The translations under genes and the position numbers were made by a program. Below the pieces are notes generated by a model. It made no database searches. It was not told the origin of the DNA and saw only the letters and a list, made by a program, of their open reading frames with translations. From Ochotona curzoniae (lineage: Eukaryota > Chordata > Mammalia > Lagomorpha > Ochotonidae), in assembly GCF_017591425.1 (NCBI RefSeq), contig NW_024466459.1:5890001-5954000 (forward strand): 64,000 nucleotides of DNA, read 5' to 3'. Below, one piece after another: positions 1-11,862 of this stretch. The stretch's first letter is position 1; every line of letters starts with the position of its first letter.

Positions 1-100
1 AGGAAGCTGAAGCAGAAGTGGAGCCAAGACCAGAATCAGCATTTGAATATGGGATCCTGCTGTTGCCAGCAACAGTTTAACTTGCTGTGCAACAATGACA
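1..100 (-). mobile_element. CSINE fragment, cut by the window edge
   Basis: This is the 5' half of a lagomorph C-type SINE in reverse orientation. The reversed body (AGGAAGCTGAAGCAGAAGTGG), the reversed 'ATATGGGATCC' motif and a reversed tRNA-like head ending near position 100 are visible. The 3' half lies outside the window. It is diverged, so it is an older copy. Confidence 0.7.
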
Positions 101-365
101 CTTTCTGCTACTATTAATAAAGACAGTGTTGAGTGCAAGTACAACATCAAACAGAAAGGCTGGACCACTCATGTCACATTGTAGGGAATTACTTGTAAAA
201 TACCCTTACCATTGACAATTCTAGGATGTCTTTGCGTATTAAAGAATTCACACTCACAGTGCTAGCTTTTTTATGGAATAAATGACTCTCTTGTTATGGG
301 GAGAGAGCATGGATAAAAGCTAATGAGAAGCTGTGAAGACTAAGCCTGATTTCAAGTTTAGTTAT
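101..365. other. Unassigned non-coding DNA
   Basis: I see no repeat, gene or RNA signature here. Confidence 0.5.
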
Positions 366-545
366 TAATTTGTTCTATGACCTTGTCAAAGTCACACAGT
401 TCTCTCAGTCTCCAGTTCTTCATTTTAAAAAGTAAGACTGATAATTGCTGCCTTACCAACCTTGTGGTTATGGTTAAGCAGATTCTTTGACAGTTTGGAA
501 TCATTGAGAATGCTCTGTAATCACAATACCTTTTGCCAAAAAGAT
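366..545 (+). mobile_element. MIR SINE
   Basis: The order of motifs follows the MIR consensus: a 'CTATGACCTTGTCAAAGTCAC' block like the MIR core (TGTGACCTTGGGCAAGTCAC), then a 'CTCAGTCTCCAGTTCTTCAT' block, an A-rich stretch with GATAAT, and a 'CTTGTGGTTATGGTTAAG' block. MIR is an ancient tRNA-derived SINE shared by mammals. This copy is strongly diverged and cannot be active. Confidence 0.65.
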
Positions 546-1014
546 CAGTACAAATTAGTTTGAATCCTAAACATATTATTGTCTGAAAATCCCAGGGAAA
601 ACTCATTGGTCATCTCTTATGTAAGACACAGTATTTGGTACTTAAAAATATTCTCTTGAACCTCACAAAGGTATACACATTCTTATTCTAATTTTATACA
701 ACATATAACCAAACCTCAGGGATGTTTTTATAAGGTTCTACATTTACTAAACGGTAAAAATTGTATCAGAATCTACTGATTAATCCCAAAACATTAAGTA
801 ACAATAACCTCCTACTCAGTATATGAATGTGCGACTGGAACCGCAACTGCCTATTTCAGTTCATTTCAAGGATGCTTACCAGCTTTGTGCAAGGCATATA
901 AGACAAAAGAAGCATTTACTGTCAGGTCTCAAGTTATGCAGGGAGCAGTATGCATTGGTTGTATTTGGAACTAATGGTCTTAACATATCTGCTATTGTGG
1001 TCTATTTGTATAGA

Positions 1015-1018
<4 letters not shown>
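546..1018. other. Unassigned non-coding DNA
   Basis: AT-rich sequence without recognisable repeats. Short open frames have no coding character; one (823-1059, +) merely reads into the adjoining TG repeat. Confidence 0.5.

Positions 1019-1057
<39 letters not shown>
1019..1057. repeat. (TG)n microsatellite
   Basis: An uninterrupted run of about 19 TG units. Its length and purity make it a likely polymorphic marker. Confidence 0.97.
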
Positions 1058-1060
<3 letters not shown>

Positions 1061-1358
1061 GTGTTGTTTGTTACTGGATGCTAAAATCAAAAGTTAAAGG
1101 CATATGGTTTTTCTCTGCTTATAATTTTTATGTGTTGGCAACAGCTACTGCCATTTTCTTTTCTTTTACTAAATTTGAGGTCCTTTTCTACAAAAACCTA
1201 GGATTTAAGGAGGGAGCAAACACAGACTTGATCTATATCCTTAAAGGTTTGGGAATCTCTGGTGAAAAAGTATTGGGGGATTTGCTGATTATTTAGAAGA
1301 CAAATTGCATCTTGCCCTGGGATGGCACAGAGGGATTGGAGAAGACAGAAGGATATGA

Positions 1359-1391
<33 letters not shown>
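1359..1391. repeat. (AG)n microsatellite
   Basis: AG run of about 33 bp with one AAAG interruption in the middle. Apparent Ser/Leu-repeat peptides on the minus strand come from this run and are not genes. Confidence 0.93.
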
Positions 1392-1904
1392 TCATAGGTG
1401 AGGGAATGAGATGAGATCAAGGGTGATTTATAACTTTTAACAATCAGAGGGTAGAAGTTTATTGCCGTTACTAGACCAGAGCTTAGGACACCCAACACTT
1501 GCATCCCATTGTCAAAATGGCTGGATTTAAATCCTGTTCTGCATGCTATTCCAGCATCCTGCTATTCTACATCTGAGAGGCAGCATACAATATGGTTCAA
1601 GTGCTTGAGTGTGTATCACCCAACTTGGAGACCTGGATTGAATTTTTGTCTTCTGTTTGGCCCAATCCTGGATGTTGTAGGCATTTTGGAAATGAAGCAG
1701 TGAATGGATTATGTCTCATGCTCCTTCTGCAGTTCTATGTTTCAAATAAACACGGAAATAAACTTTAAGGATTGTAACTACAAAAGAGAAGAGCTCTGGG
1801 GTGTCTTATCACTGCACGGTCAGGAGGATTATGGTGATGAAGTCAGGAAGGCCATTGGAATTTGGTAAAAAATACAGGGATTCCATATAGACAATTAATG
1901 CATA
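1392..1904. other. Unassigned non-coding DNA
   Basis: No recognisable repeat or gene. Confidence 0.5.
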
Positions 1905-2095
1905 TTTGTCTTCATTTGTTTTGTGCTGCTATAGTAAAAGACTTGAGTCCATGGAAATTGTGAACAACCAAAATTTTATTTCTCACAGTGTTGAAGGCTT
2001 GCAGGCTCCAGACTGAGGTACCAGGAGGAATCATGAGGAAGGGCCATTCCAGGTCTAAACTACCTCTCAATCCTTTCTCTCTAATTCCCACATTG
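1905..2095 (+). mobile_element. MaLR-type LTR fragment (MLT1/MST-like), 5' part
   Basis: The order 'TTGTGCTGCTATAGTAAAAGAC', then 'TTTTATTTCTCACAGT', then 'GGCTTGCAGGCTCCAGACTGAGGTACCAG' matches the start of mammalian MaLR LTRs (GCTGTAACAAA, TTTATTTCTCACAGTTCTGGAGGCT, GTGCCAGCA). The 3' half is not convincing beyond about 2095. It is an old, non-coding endogenous-retrovirus relic. The family name is an inference. Confidence 0.5.
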
Positions 2096-3004
2096 ACGAT
2101 ACCTGGATTGTTGAAAAGACATGGCTGATCACTTCTTCCATGGATAATCAGCTGTCAACAAACATGACTCCTTAAATGAAAGTCATGGGTGCAAGCATTT
2201 ATTAGAACATAATTCAGTTCTTCATTACCCACAGACTGGTAAGAACAAATGCAGACATTACACATTTGCCTGTGAGCTAAGAAACGATTTTTTATACTAC
2301 CAGGACTTCTTGCCCCACCCCAGTTCCTACCGTTCTTTTTAAACAGGAGGAGAAGAATAGCCCAGTTGGATTAGGATCTGTTTTCCTTTCCTTTTAGTCC
2401 AGGGTTGAGTTAAAGATGGTAGTGAACAGTAAAATGGCCAAGGGACAACAGAAGGGAGAAGAAAAGCAAAGGAAGTAAGAATGGAATATTATGTACTTCA
2501 GTATCTGCTTAGGATTTACATTTATCCTTAATTTACAAGAATTTAAAACATAGCTTAGTACGAGCAGTCAAATTGAAAATGGTAACTGTGGTGCTGAATA
2601 CAGCAGTCATATTCAGCACATCAGCATTTCTTTCTAGTCTATGCTTTGAAATATCAATTTGTACTAATATAGGTTACGCGAGTCAAGGTGACTAATGGCT
2701 ACAGGTTGTGAAAACTGCAGTAAACAACCATGTTTTGGGTGTAAGACTGCATAAAAAATCACTACGATGAGCTTAACTTCAAAAAGTTTAAGGAAAAATA
2801 AAATTACACGAATGTTTGCCTGCAAAAAGCATTTTCAAATCCATGTCTTCTTTCATAATGTAGGCTTTCTGCAAATATTTTTACCACTCGATGTGCAAAT
2901 TGGAACAATCTGCAGATTCACAACAACTAATGATGTGATATGATTCATCATAATAAGTAGATCAGAGAAAGGGTAGCTAAGTGCAAGAATTAAAACTCTA
3001 AAAT
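2096..3004. other. Unassigned non-coding DNA
   Basis: No clear repeat. Part of 2096-2260 could be a degraded LTR remainder. Confidence 0.4.
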
Positions 3005-3240
3005 TATTGAAATATGTGTTTACTTGAAAGGCAGAGTTAGAGAGAGAGAGAGAAATCTCTTTTATCTGTTGGTTCACCCTGAAATGCGTATAACCGTTAG
3101 AGCTGAATCAAGAGCTGAGTCAAGAGCCAGGAGCTTCTCCCAGGCCTTCCACAGCCATTTAGTTGAAGGCTAGATCAGCCCCGATTCAGATTACCCAATT
3201 GCAGGGCGATGTGTTAATCTTTACCCACTCCCCTATAAAT
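3005..3240 (-). mobile_element. Old CSINE
   Basis: Reversed tail (TTACTTGAAAGGCAGAGTTAGAGAGAG), 'GTTGGTTCACCCT' and a reversed head near 3210-3230. The tail is the older TTTGAAAGGCAGAGTTA form. Positions 3099-3122 hold a doubled 12-bp unit (AGAGCTGAATCA / AGAGCTGAGTCA). Confidence 0.75.
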
Positions 3241-3424
3241 GCATAGCGGCAGAACATCAGAGAAGGGGGCAGGCGAGAAAGAACGTCCAAGTATCATAAA
3301 CTGTAGTAATTTCCACCCAGGGATTAAAACACAACCATTGTGTAAGAAGCAAATATTCAGAATAGATGAATGATTTCAGAGGGAGTTTTGAAATAAACAA
3401 TCAAATAAAAATTTAGGGTTCACA

Positions 3425-3720
3425 GTAGGGGCGGATATTGGGACCCAGATAGTTAAGTTGCCCCTGGAAACTTCCAAATCCCATATCAGAGTTCCTCATT
3501 CAAGTCTCAGCTACTCTGTGTTTTTAATTCTAAGGTATCAGAGATTCAACAGACAATGACCTAGATATTTGGGTCACCCACAAGGGAGACCCAACAGGCA
3601 ATTTCATTTGTAGCCTGTATAATCCTGGCTAGCACAAAAATTTGGGAGTGAACCATAAGAAAGAAAATCTCTCTCTTTGTCTCTCATTCCTTCCCTCTGC
3701 CTTTTCAAATAAATGTATAA
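3425..3720 (+). mobile_element. Old CSINE
   Basis: Forward copy with a diverged head, 'AAATCCCATATCAGAGTTCC', 'ATTTGGGTCACCCACAAGGGAGACC', 'TTTGGGAGTGAACCA' and a CTCTCTCTTTGTCTCTC tail ending in TTTTCAAATAAATG. It faces the minus-strand copy ending at 3240, so the two form an inverted pair about 185 bp apart. Confidence 0.75.
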
Positions 3721-6700
3721 GCTTTGTATTCTCAGATTATATTCTTTGCGCTTAATATTATTTGCAAAGTCTTTAGTACTAGTTTTAATTTCTATCTTCA
3801 TGATTTTGTAAAGTTCTCTCAAATTAAAAAAAAATCTCCAAGTCAAAACTGTATGAATAATTAAATATGAATTGTATCTCTAATGTGCGATTATTTTTAT
3901 GTGCATTAGCTGGACGTTGCTGCTCAGGCTCAGGCACCTATATGGATTTTTCCAGGTTTGTATCCAAGGCTCATTTGAATGTGCTGCTGAGCTCAGAAGA
4001 GGGTATTATTGTTCTTAACAGAATTTATGTTAAATCATAATGCCTCTTTTCAAGTACAGACTGAAAGCACTGTTGCAAGGAAAGTGTGTTGAAACGGGCT
4101 AACCTTACCGTTAGGCATGGCATTGGACGTGTGTGTCCTTGGCTAGCTGGAGCCACAGGGCGGGGATGTGAATCTATAGATAAGTCTCCTCTCTCCTGAA
4201 CACCCACAAAGGAACATTCAGTGGTCTGGAATTCTAGATCCAGAAACCACAAACCAAGGGCGCCCATCAAAAGCCCCTTGAAGAAACATCAGTGGAAGGA
4301 GGGGTTGGTGCTAGCTTTTCACACATTTCCCTAGGTTATGGGCTGACGCAAAACTGATATTTATGTTCCTGTAAAGGGCTCTAACTATCAGGTGAGCTTG
4401 CTATCAGCCAAATGCCAGAAAAGCAAAACTTACCTTCTCAATCACCTAACAGCTGACTTTTCAACACTTCATCTCTGCAGAAGAAATGCACAAAATAGCT
4501 AGATGGCTTCAATAGCAACACATTTATTTCTTGGCAAACAGAAGCAAACGATATAAAGTAATTGAGAGACCAGGTTTTGATTCCTTACCAATGTTGATTA
4601 TTCTCTACCAGGGAATTAGAGTGAACCATGCCCCAGTTTCCATTATTCATTCTGATTTGCAGTTCTTAAAATGTGTTAGACCATCCTTAACATCTCCTTC
4701 AGCAAGGAAACTAATGGCTGCATAAAAAATACTGTTTAATGTCTTTAAGAACTTTTATTTTTAATAATTTCCTATGATTATTACATCTTGCTAATTAAGA
4801 ATATTGATGCTTCAGCCAGTAACATTCAAACTACAAACTACACCAATCCATATTGTGAACCAGTTCTTAATACGTTACACTCAGGATTCTGGCCAAGGAA
4901 ATTTTCCAGAACTTTCCATGTTACACCTTCCCTTGATCAGAGGAAAGCTTTCATGATAAATCAATGCTGTCACATGATTTCCAGGAGGATTACACACTAG
5001 TCAGGTAGAAGAGTCCGTTCCTCATGCACCATTGGTAATGGACATACCTCCTGCCTGGTCCAGACACTGGCATTACTTGGCTGTTGAAAGTGCAAATCAC
5101 GCGATGGAAAGAATTGAAACACTTCGATGATATGTAATTTATAAACTATGGACTTGCCAACGAATCAGAATCTTTGAATGACTCTATCATGTCAAATACC
5201 TATGACTCTATACTTATGTTTAGAAATATTGACACAGGCAGATGACAAATTTGCCATATTGATTCCTTACTTGTCCTTTTGGCAACACATACAGAAGTCT
5301 CTACCTCACATATGGTGTGCTCTAGAACTTCCATAGAATACAAGTGCATTGATTTGTGTTAATTCAAGATGCACATGCCCATATTTATTTCTTGGACATA
5401 AGAACAGTTATTAAAACATTTTTAAGATCGAGCACATAAGGAAATCCAAATATAACATCAACTGCTTTCAGAATAAATTTAAGAGGCAAGTGCTTCCACA
5501 CTGCAAACTTCCAGCAATAATCATCATATTAAACACAAACTTCAACTTACATTATATTGCTTCAATTATATAATGCTGTAGTTGAAGAATATCTCTCTCC
5601 ATTGTCCTATCATTTAAGTATTTTTGTGAAGCAAAAGTAAAAATAAAATTGTTATGGGAAAAAAATGTTACAAATCTAAATCTTGTTTAAGTCATGCTCT
5701 TAAAAATACAATGATTCCATGAAGTCTGAAAAAAAAAAACACTATCTAGCTTCTGGATAGAACTTGCAACTTTAATCAGTGGGGAAAAAAGAAATGGAGG
5801 CTGACATTTTTATATCTCCTTTAAACGTCCTGAAGTGTGTTCTTATAACAAAACATTAAAATCCGTATTCACTAAGGGCTGTTTTACACCTAACATCCTC
5901 CTCTGTGTTGCTTTTTTGGCAACTACAGCTTATATCCAAGCACCATAACAGGTAACTTTTAGAGAAGATTGATGGTAGAAGGTGTTTTTAATTGCAAAAG
6001 GAAAGGTGGTTTCAATTTAATGAATATGCTTTATTTTTGCACTCTTTCGCTGTCTTGAAATTGGCATTCAAAACTGAGGTCGGTTTTAGCCCCAAACTTG
6101 TCTTCTGCTTGTTCCCTCACACCTGCCAGTGAGCAGGTAAAAGTGTGAAAAATGGAGTCCACTCAAGTCGTGCAGTTTTAAAACATGGTTATGGTAATAG
6201 GTGTCAAACAGTGTTGTGATTATAAGAGAGAAACATATGGCTGCTTTAATTTCTGTGTTTGGGCATTGACCTATTGGATTTTTCTTCTATTATCCCGTGT
6301 TCTCATTGCATTACTTGATTCTGAAATATGACAACATTTAATTTGCATAACATAATTTTGCATAGTGACTGAGAAAGGAAAAGGCCAGAAGTTTTTTTTT
6401 TTTTTCACTTATTTTCATTTAACCATTCAAAAACTACTTTAAACAAAACGGTTTTTACGACGTTGAAGCTACCAAAAGCTATGTTGATTGATCTAAGGAG
6501 ATTATTTCAGGAAAAACATTAAAATGACCTACAGAAAGGCAAGTAAAATCTTTCAAAATGTTTAGAACACAACGCAGTTTGTACTTGAGTTCATTTTGCT
6601 TTTGATGAATGAAATAGTGGAAAAATAGCCCAGTCTGATGGGTTAATTTCCTAAAAGAGCCTTAAAAATCAATTGCAAATGATGTATTCCCAGACTCAAC

Positions 6701-8141
6701 TGTAATTTTGATCCTTAGATTACTTGTTTGGGATAAGAGTGTATGGGAAAATGAGTAGATGCTGCAATTCATGAGTATTGTCTTTTCCTAGCAGACAATG
6801 CATTTCCTTTTTAGCTTAAATTCATTTGCTGCAAAGGTGTATGAATTATCTGGCCACTGCTTGTCGAAGGAAAGCCCAGGGCGCCACCGTGCGCAAGAGA
6901 CGGTGTCACATCGATTCCCGTGTTTGAAATGACTCTACGGAACTAAACCACCCGTTCCCTCAACAGACTGACGTACTTAGGGGGGATTTTATAAGTTATC
7001 TTGCTTTTGTCTTTTTCTGTATGGAATGTTAGTAAGGAAGAGCATATACATTGGGGTAAAAGGTTGGTATTGGAGCATGATGATGACACAGTATTTGCAC
7101 TTCTGACAATGACTCGGGGGAGCATTGTGCTTAAGCAAGAATCTTCAAACATGGAACCATAGAAAGAAGAACAATCTATTGGAACACAGGGAGGAAACAG
7201 AGTAGATGCTCGTGCTTGTATTTTATTTCTACATACATAAATATTTGGTAGCATTTATTAAGCAGAAGGGCATGAGTTTCTTCCCACAACATGTGTTTGG
7301 TTGGTTATGGCATAGAGCTTGGCATGAGTGTTGTCCAGTTACACTGTCACATATTTTCTGAAGATACCCTAAGGTAAGAAAAATCATGGATTCTATAATC
7401 AAGTCTCATTACCCACATGCTTTCAGGTAATTTCAAGGCATGATGCAGTTGAAATATGCCTGTGTAAATGGAATTCAACTCTCAAAAACAGATATAAGAT
7501 TTAAAGTAGTTCTGACAAAGGAGTCACAGTTTCTCTGTAAATTCCATCTTTGTCACTGGATGCACAACTTAACACTTACACAATACCCAGCTCTGGGTCC
7601 CTGCTTCCTTATCTCTGCTCTCAGACAATGGTATATTGCTTATGAATTGTGGGAAACCTTAGGTGGGTCATCAAAGCCAAGAATCTTATAACTGTGTCCA
7701 GCACTATGGTCAGGAGCTGTTGTACTTACTAGTATGGCATTGACTGATAGGGGTGAGAGTCAGCAAGAGACCAAAGGACTCCAGGTACAGCATTTTCATC
7801 ATGCATTGCATTAAGCACAGTTCGCCAGGGAAAATCCTGAGCCAACAGCATCTGTCCTTGTCAATATCTATTTCTGCATTTATGTCTCGGTAGATCTATT
7901 TAAAGTCAGATTTGTTTCAAGGTGTGATGCTGTCATCTCAAGTCTGAAGGCAGTCTGGATTCTACAGGCTGAATAGCTCCTCTTTTGATCCTCCAGGCCT
8001 TTGTTTCAAGGCTTCCAGAAAGTCAGATGAGTCCTATCCCCTGTGCGGAAAGTAACACATTTCATCCAAAGTTGACCAATTGAAATGTTAATCACGTCTT
8101 AACAAAATACCTCCACACCAGTTTCTAACTGATGAAGTTGT
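3721..8141. other. Repeat-poor block of 4.4 kb
   Basis: I recognise no interspersed repeat in this stretch. Only short A/T runs occur (for example 5730-5739 and 6393-6405). The interval around 4540-4800 has a non-repetitive texture that could be conserved non-coding DNA. A perfect octamer (ATTTGCAT) lies at 6341-6348. No open frame has a recognisable domain. Confidence 0.5.
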
Positions 8142-8326
8142 TTTAGAAATTTATTGGAGACAGAGACACAGTCAGAGAAGTGGAGGTTTCCTATCCACTG
8201 ATGGACTACCCAATGCCTTCCCTGGCCAGTGTTGTGTCAGGGTCAAACCAAGAGTCATCAAGCCTACCCAAATCTTGAGCTTGAGTGGCAGGAACCCAAG
8301 GGAGCCATCACCTGGTGCTTCCCAGA
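8142..8326 (-). mobile_element. Old degraded CSINE
   Basis: Reversed tail 'TTTAGAAATTTATTGGAGACAGAGACACAGTCAGAG', then 'CCACTGATGGACTACCCAATG' and a body reduced by deletions. It is strongly diverged and its 5' edge is uncertain. Confidence 0.5.
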
Positions 8327-8756
8327 ATATATTTGTATTTCAGTAAATATCTAGATACCAGAGACACCTAAAATTAATCATTACAGGCATATTGGATGTA
8401 AAAATCAAAAGAAATTAATCAACACCAGTCTACTTAGTTTCATATTCATTCGATCTTTATTTGTTTTGTAAGGGTGGGATTCAAAGGTAAGTTGCTCCGT
8501 GACACAGTTTTCACAAGTGTTAGAAGACTGCATGTCTCTGCGTATTCTAAAACTTTTTGTAAAAATCAGTTTATCAGTATTTTATTGAAATCCAGTATGC
8601 ATGCCAAGAACTGTAAATGTACATATAGCTTTTTGTCATATGGTCATGCTTATAACCAATACTCAAATTAATAACAAAGCAACACTAGTACCCAAGGATC
8701 ATCACAGTCAGCCTTTTGTTTGTAGTGTGTGAAATAAGAGTGCATTTCTTACATGG
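8327..8756. other. Unassigned non-coding DNA
   Basis: AT-rich, no recognised element. Confidence 0.5.
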
Positions 8757-9052
8757 TAACCTAGCGCCAGAAGTCTGTGCCTTGTACACACTGGGATTCC
8801 ATATGGGCACTGGTTCTAATCCCAGCAGCCCTGCTTCCCATCCAGCTCCCTGCTTGTGGCCGGGGAAAGCAATGGAGGATGATACAAAACCTTGGGACCC
8901 TGTACCTGTGTGGGAGACCTGGAAGAGGATCCTGGCTCATGGCTTTGGATCGGCTCAGTTCCAGCCATTGTAGACAGAAGATCTTCCTCTCTGTCTCTCC
9001 TCCTCTCTTTATATCTGACTTTCCAATAAAAAAATAACAATCTTTACAAAAA
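8757..9052 (+). mobile_element. CSINE, younger type
   Basis: Nearly complete forward copy. The head is 5'-eroded, with B-box-like GGTTCTAATCC, CATATGGGCACTGG, 'CTTCCCATCCAGCTCCCTGC', 'CTTGGGACCCTGTACC', 'GATCGGCTCAG' and the tail 'TATCTGACTTTCCAATAAA'. The block before the tail carrying 'CACTTGGGGAGTGAATCA' is deleted. Short open frames on both strands here are SINE translations. Confidence 0.9.
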
Positions 9053-9413
9053 AGAGGACATACATTCTATAGCACTGGGTTACTTTTTCCTCAAATCATT
9101 TATAAAATTTAATAGGAAACCATCTGGTTATGAGCTTTTCATTATTGGAGAGTTGTAAGTTATAGCTTTAATTTGCTAAATGGCAATAATCATATCATTT
9201 GGTGATTTTATTCATTCTTCCATGGATTTTAATAGCTTGTATCTTTCAATAAATTGATTGCTTTTTAAGCTCAAGCATCCTTTTGGTGTTGTCATGGAGG
9301 AGAAGCTTGGCAGGTAGCATCCCAAAAATGGTTTCACCCAGAGACAGGGTGACAGCAGGTTGAAACTAGACATTTCCTAGATCTAGGTTTATTTTTAATT
9401 TCATAGAGAGGGA

Positions 9414-9606
9414 TTTTTTTTAAAATGATAGGCATAATATTAGCTGGCTATAGACTTGTTTTTAACTCTATATGCTGAACAATTTTAGCATTTTATTCTC
9501 AGGAGCACTTCCCAATTTATTTTATGAGATTTTAGTTTTTTAAATGATAGGCATAAAATTAACCGGTTCCAGACTTGGTTTTAAATCTGTGTGCTGAAAA
9601 TTTGAG
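9414..9606. repeat. Diverged tandem duplication, period about 119 bp
   Basis: Two copies of a unit of about 70 bp, at 9414-9486 and 9536-9606. Each contains ATGATAGGCATAA, 'AGACTTG(T/G)TTTTAA' and 'TGCTGAA' in the same order and spacing. They differ at roughly one base in five, so the duplication is old. I cannot assign it to a repeat family. Confidence 0.8.
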
Positions 9607-9961
9607 TCTTCTCAAAGATGATTCTACATATTTTCAAAAACTGAAAAATCAAGTAATTGCTAAAAAAAAAGAATGAGCATATTTTCATAATCTGAAAGAA
9701 AGTTCCCTAGTTCTGTGCCTCATCAACCTCTGATCATGTCTCTGTTCCTTCAGATTTTGTGCTTGGGTTAGATCGTATTGTGACACAAGATGGTGATGTG
9801 TTTATAGTTCACAACATTGTATTACACAGTATGCATAGAGCTAAAATAGAGGAGCTAGAAGGTCCCATACAAACACAAGATAAGGAAATTTAAAAGTGAA
9901 TTGCCTGACTTGTCATAGAAGTGTGGAGTATTACATGTGACTACAAAAACTTGAGCAGTAG
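9607..9961. other. Unassigned non-coding DNA
   Basis: No recognisable element. Confidence 0.5.
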
Positions 9962-10250
9962 TGATGGGCCTATTAAGATTCTGCTTGGGACATTTGAAAC
10001 CCATATCACACCCAGTTTAAGTCCGACTTTGCTGCCAGTTTCAGCTTGCTGCTCATGTACGCTAGGGGAGACAGCAGATGGAATTGTGTCCCTGACACCC
10101 ATGCTGGAGACCTGTATTGATCTTCTGAACCCTACCTTGGTGTAGCCAAGCCACACCCTTGCCATCCCAAAGGGAGTGAAGGTACAGATGGCGGTGTTCT
10201 CTTCCTGCCTCTGCTGCTCCCTTTCAAAGAAATCAACAACTCCTTTAAAA
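9962..10250 (+). mobile_element. Old CSINE
   Basis: Forward copy with 'ACCCATATCACACCCAGTTTAAGTCC', 'CAGCTTGCTGCTCATG', 'TGACACCCATGCTGGAGACC' and 'CCCAAAGGGAGTGAA', ending in a CTGCCTCTGCTGCTCCCTTTCAAA tail. It is diverged. Confidence 0.65.
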
Positions 10251-10305
10251 TTTAGAACTAAGATGACAGTATTCTTCTGTATTGTCATGTTATCCTTTTC
10301 TCATT

Positions 10306-10319
10306 AAAAATGAATCATG
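10306..10319 (+). repeat. Target-site duplication, left copy
   Basis: AAAAATGAATCATG, repeated exactly at 10656-10669 around the L1-like insertion. Confidence 0.85.
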
Positions 10320-10655
10320 CATAACCATAGTTCAAGTTCAGTTGAGATTCATTGCTTGAAAACACATGCCTAGCATAAAGTTCAGCGTCTTATTGTCCAG
10401 ATAAGTTCAGTGGCCTCTTGGGGAGACCTTCTATGGTCTGAAGATAGGTCTAACAGAGTAAAGATCCGGTCAGTTAAAAGCCCCAACAAGGCCTCAGTAT
10501 CAATATACAACATTATGGAATTAATTGACATAGTAATGGGTAAACAATATGTTAAGAATAATGCGAGTTCCATTCGGGGGTGGGGGGAATCCCCAGCGCC
10601 TATAAAACTGTACTACATAATACAGTGTAAGCAACAATAAAAAAAAAAAAAAAAA
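10320..10655 (+). mobile_element. 5'-truncated LINE-1 3' end with poly(A)
   Basis: An insertion of about 336 bp ending in a G-rich tract (GGGGGTGGGGGGAATCCCC), then 'GCGCCTATAAAACTGTACTACATAATACAGTG', AATAAA and a poly(A) run of about 21. This is the layout of a lagomorph L1 3' UTR end (G-rich tract, CCTATAAAACTGTA, poly A). It is flanked by identical 14-bp TSDs, so it is a 5'-truncated L1 product. No ORF2 is present. A processed transcript is the alternative; the TSDs and poly(A) fit both. Confidence 0.7.
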
Positions 10656-10669
10656 AAAAATGAATCATG
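10656..10669 (+). repeat. Target-site duplication, right copy
   Basis: AAAAATGAATCATG directly after the poly(A); its first As merge with the tail. Confidence 0.85.
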
Positions 10670-11600
10670 GCCCCATGTACCTAGGATGCTTTCCTGTGGA
10701 GCATTAAGGAGGAGACAAAACATGAGTCATGAATCAGAGATGATCTGCTTTGCAGCTGTCACTCTTCGTTGCACATAGACTAATTTTATAACCCTTCCAT
10801 CCTTTCCTAAGATGGATGGCTCCAGGAACTCCTCACCTCCCTTGTCTCATTTCCAGTAACACTAACAGCTTGGGTTTTCCTACATCCGCCCCACCCGGTC
10901 GCCAAAGCAGCCTTCCGCGGGTACCAGCCTGCTGGGGAGAATAGGACGTTTCCACCCACCACTGTATATTGACACTTGCTTTGCTTCTGCCTATAAATCA
11001 TTTGATGACATCACATTGTTGCTATAAATCCATGAACAAATAAGCTATCCTTCCATTAGGGAACATAAAATGGTCCATTTTCAGACTCAGTCTGCATACT
11101 GTTTATGAGCTGCTTGCTGCTTTCTGGAGTTTTACAAGAGAACATCCACTGTTTCTTCCTGGCCCTGTTCCAGAGAGCTATGCTCATTTTGCCCATTTTC
11201 CAACATATTCGGCAGGAGTAGAGCAGAACAGCGCCACATTTTTCCATCAAGGACCTGCACCCCATTTCAGTCTCTGATTCCCAGACTTAACCCACTGTTT
11301 CTCGAGCTTTCTTCAAACTATCTGCAAAGTACCTTCCTTCCTTGATTTAGTATGTGTGTCTCCATTCAGAAAGATGATCATGTGAGAGGGAGACCTTGAA
11401 TTCACACATTCTACAATGCACGAATTATTAACCTAGCACCTTACACTTATCATTAAATTTCCTTAGGAAAAATTAGGTATTAAGGGTAGTCTAAACTTAC
11501 AGCAATTAAAACAGGTTTATCTGCTCAGAAGAGGCAGAGGGGCCAGTGACTGTAAAAGATGCATGTGGAATTTAGAAGAATCAAGAATCAAGGGAGAAAG
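10670..11600. other. Unassigned non-coding DNA
   Basis: Mixed-composition DNA, no recognisable repeat. A few CpGs occur around 10890-10925 but not enough to call a CpG island. Confidence 0.5.
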
Positions 11601-11862
11601 GTGGACATTGTGGTGTGGCTGGTTAAGCTGGAGTTCAGATGACTGCATCTCAGGTTGAAGTGGTGTTGGAGCCCCAGCTCCTTGCCAGTGCATCTTGGGA
11701 GGCAACGGAAAATGGTTCAAATACTCAAGCCCTTGCCACACAGTGAGAGAATTAAACAGAATCCCAGAGCAAATGGCTTTGCTTGGTCCAGACACACCTG
11801 TTGCAAACATTCACAAAGTGAACCAGCAGATGGAACAGCCACCTTTCTCCATTTTAAGTAGT
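11601..11862 (+). mobile_element. Old CSINE
   Basis: Head 'GTGGACATTGTGGTGTGGCTGGTTAAGC' matches the older CSINE start (GGCATTGTGGCGCAGTGGGTTAAGC). 'GAGCCCCAGCTCC' and 'GTGAACCAGCAGATGGAA' follow. The terminal A-rich tail is eroded. Confidence 0.75.
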
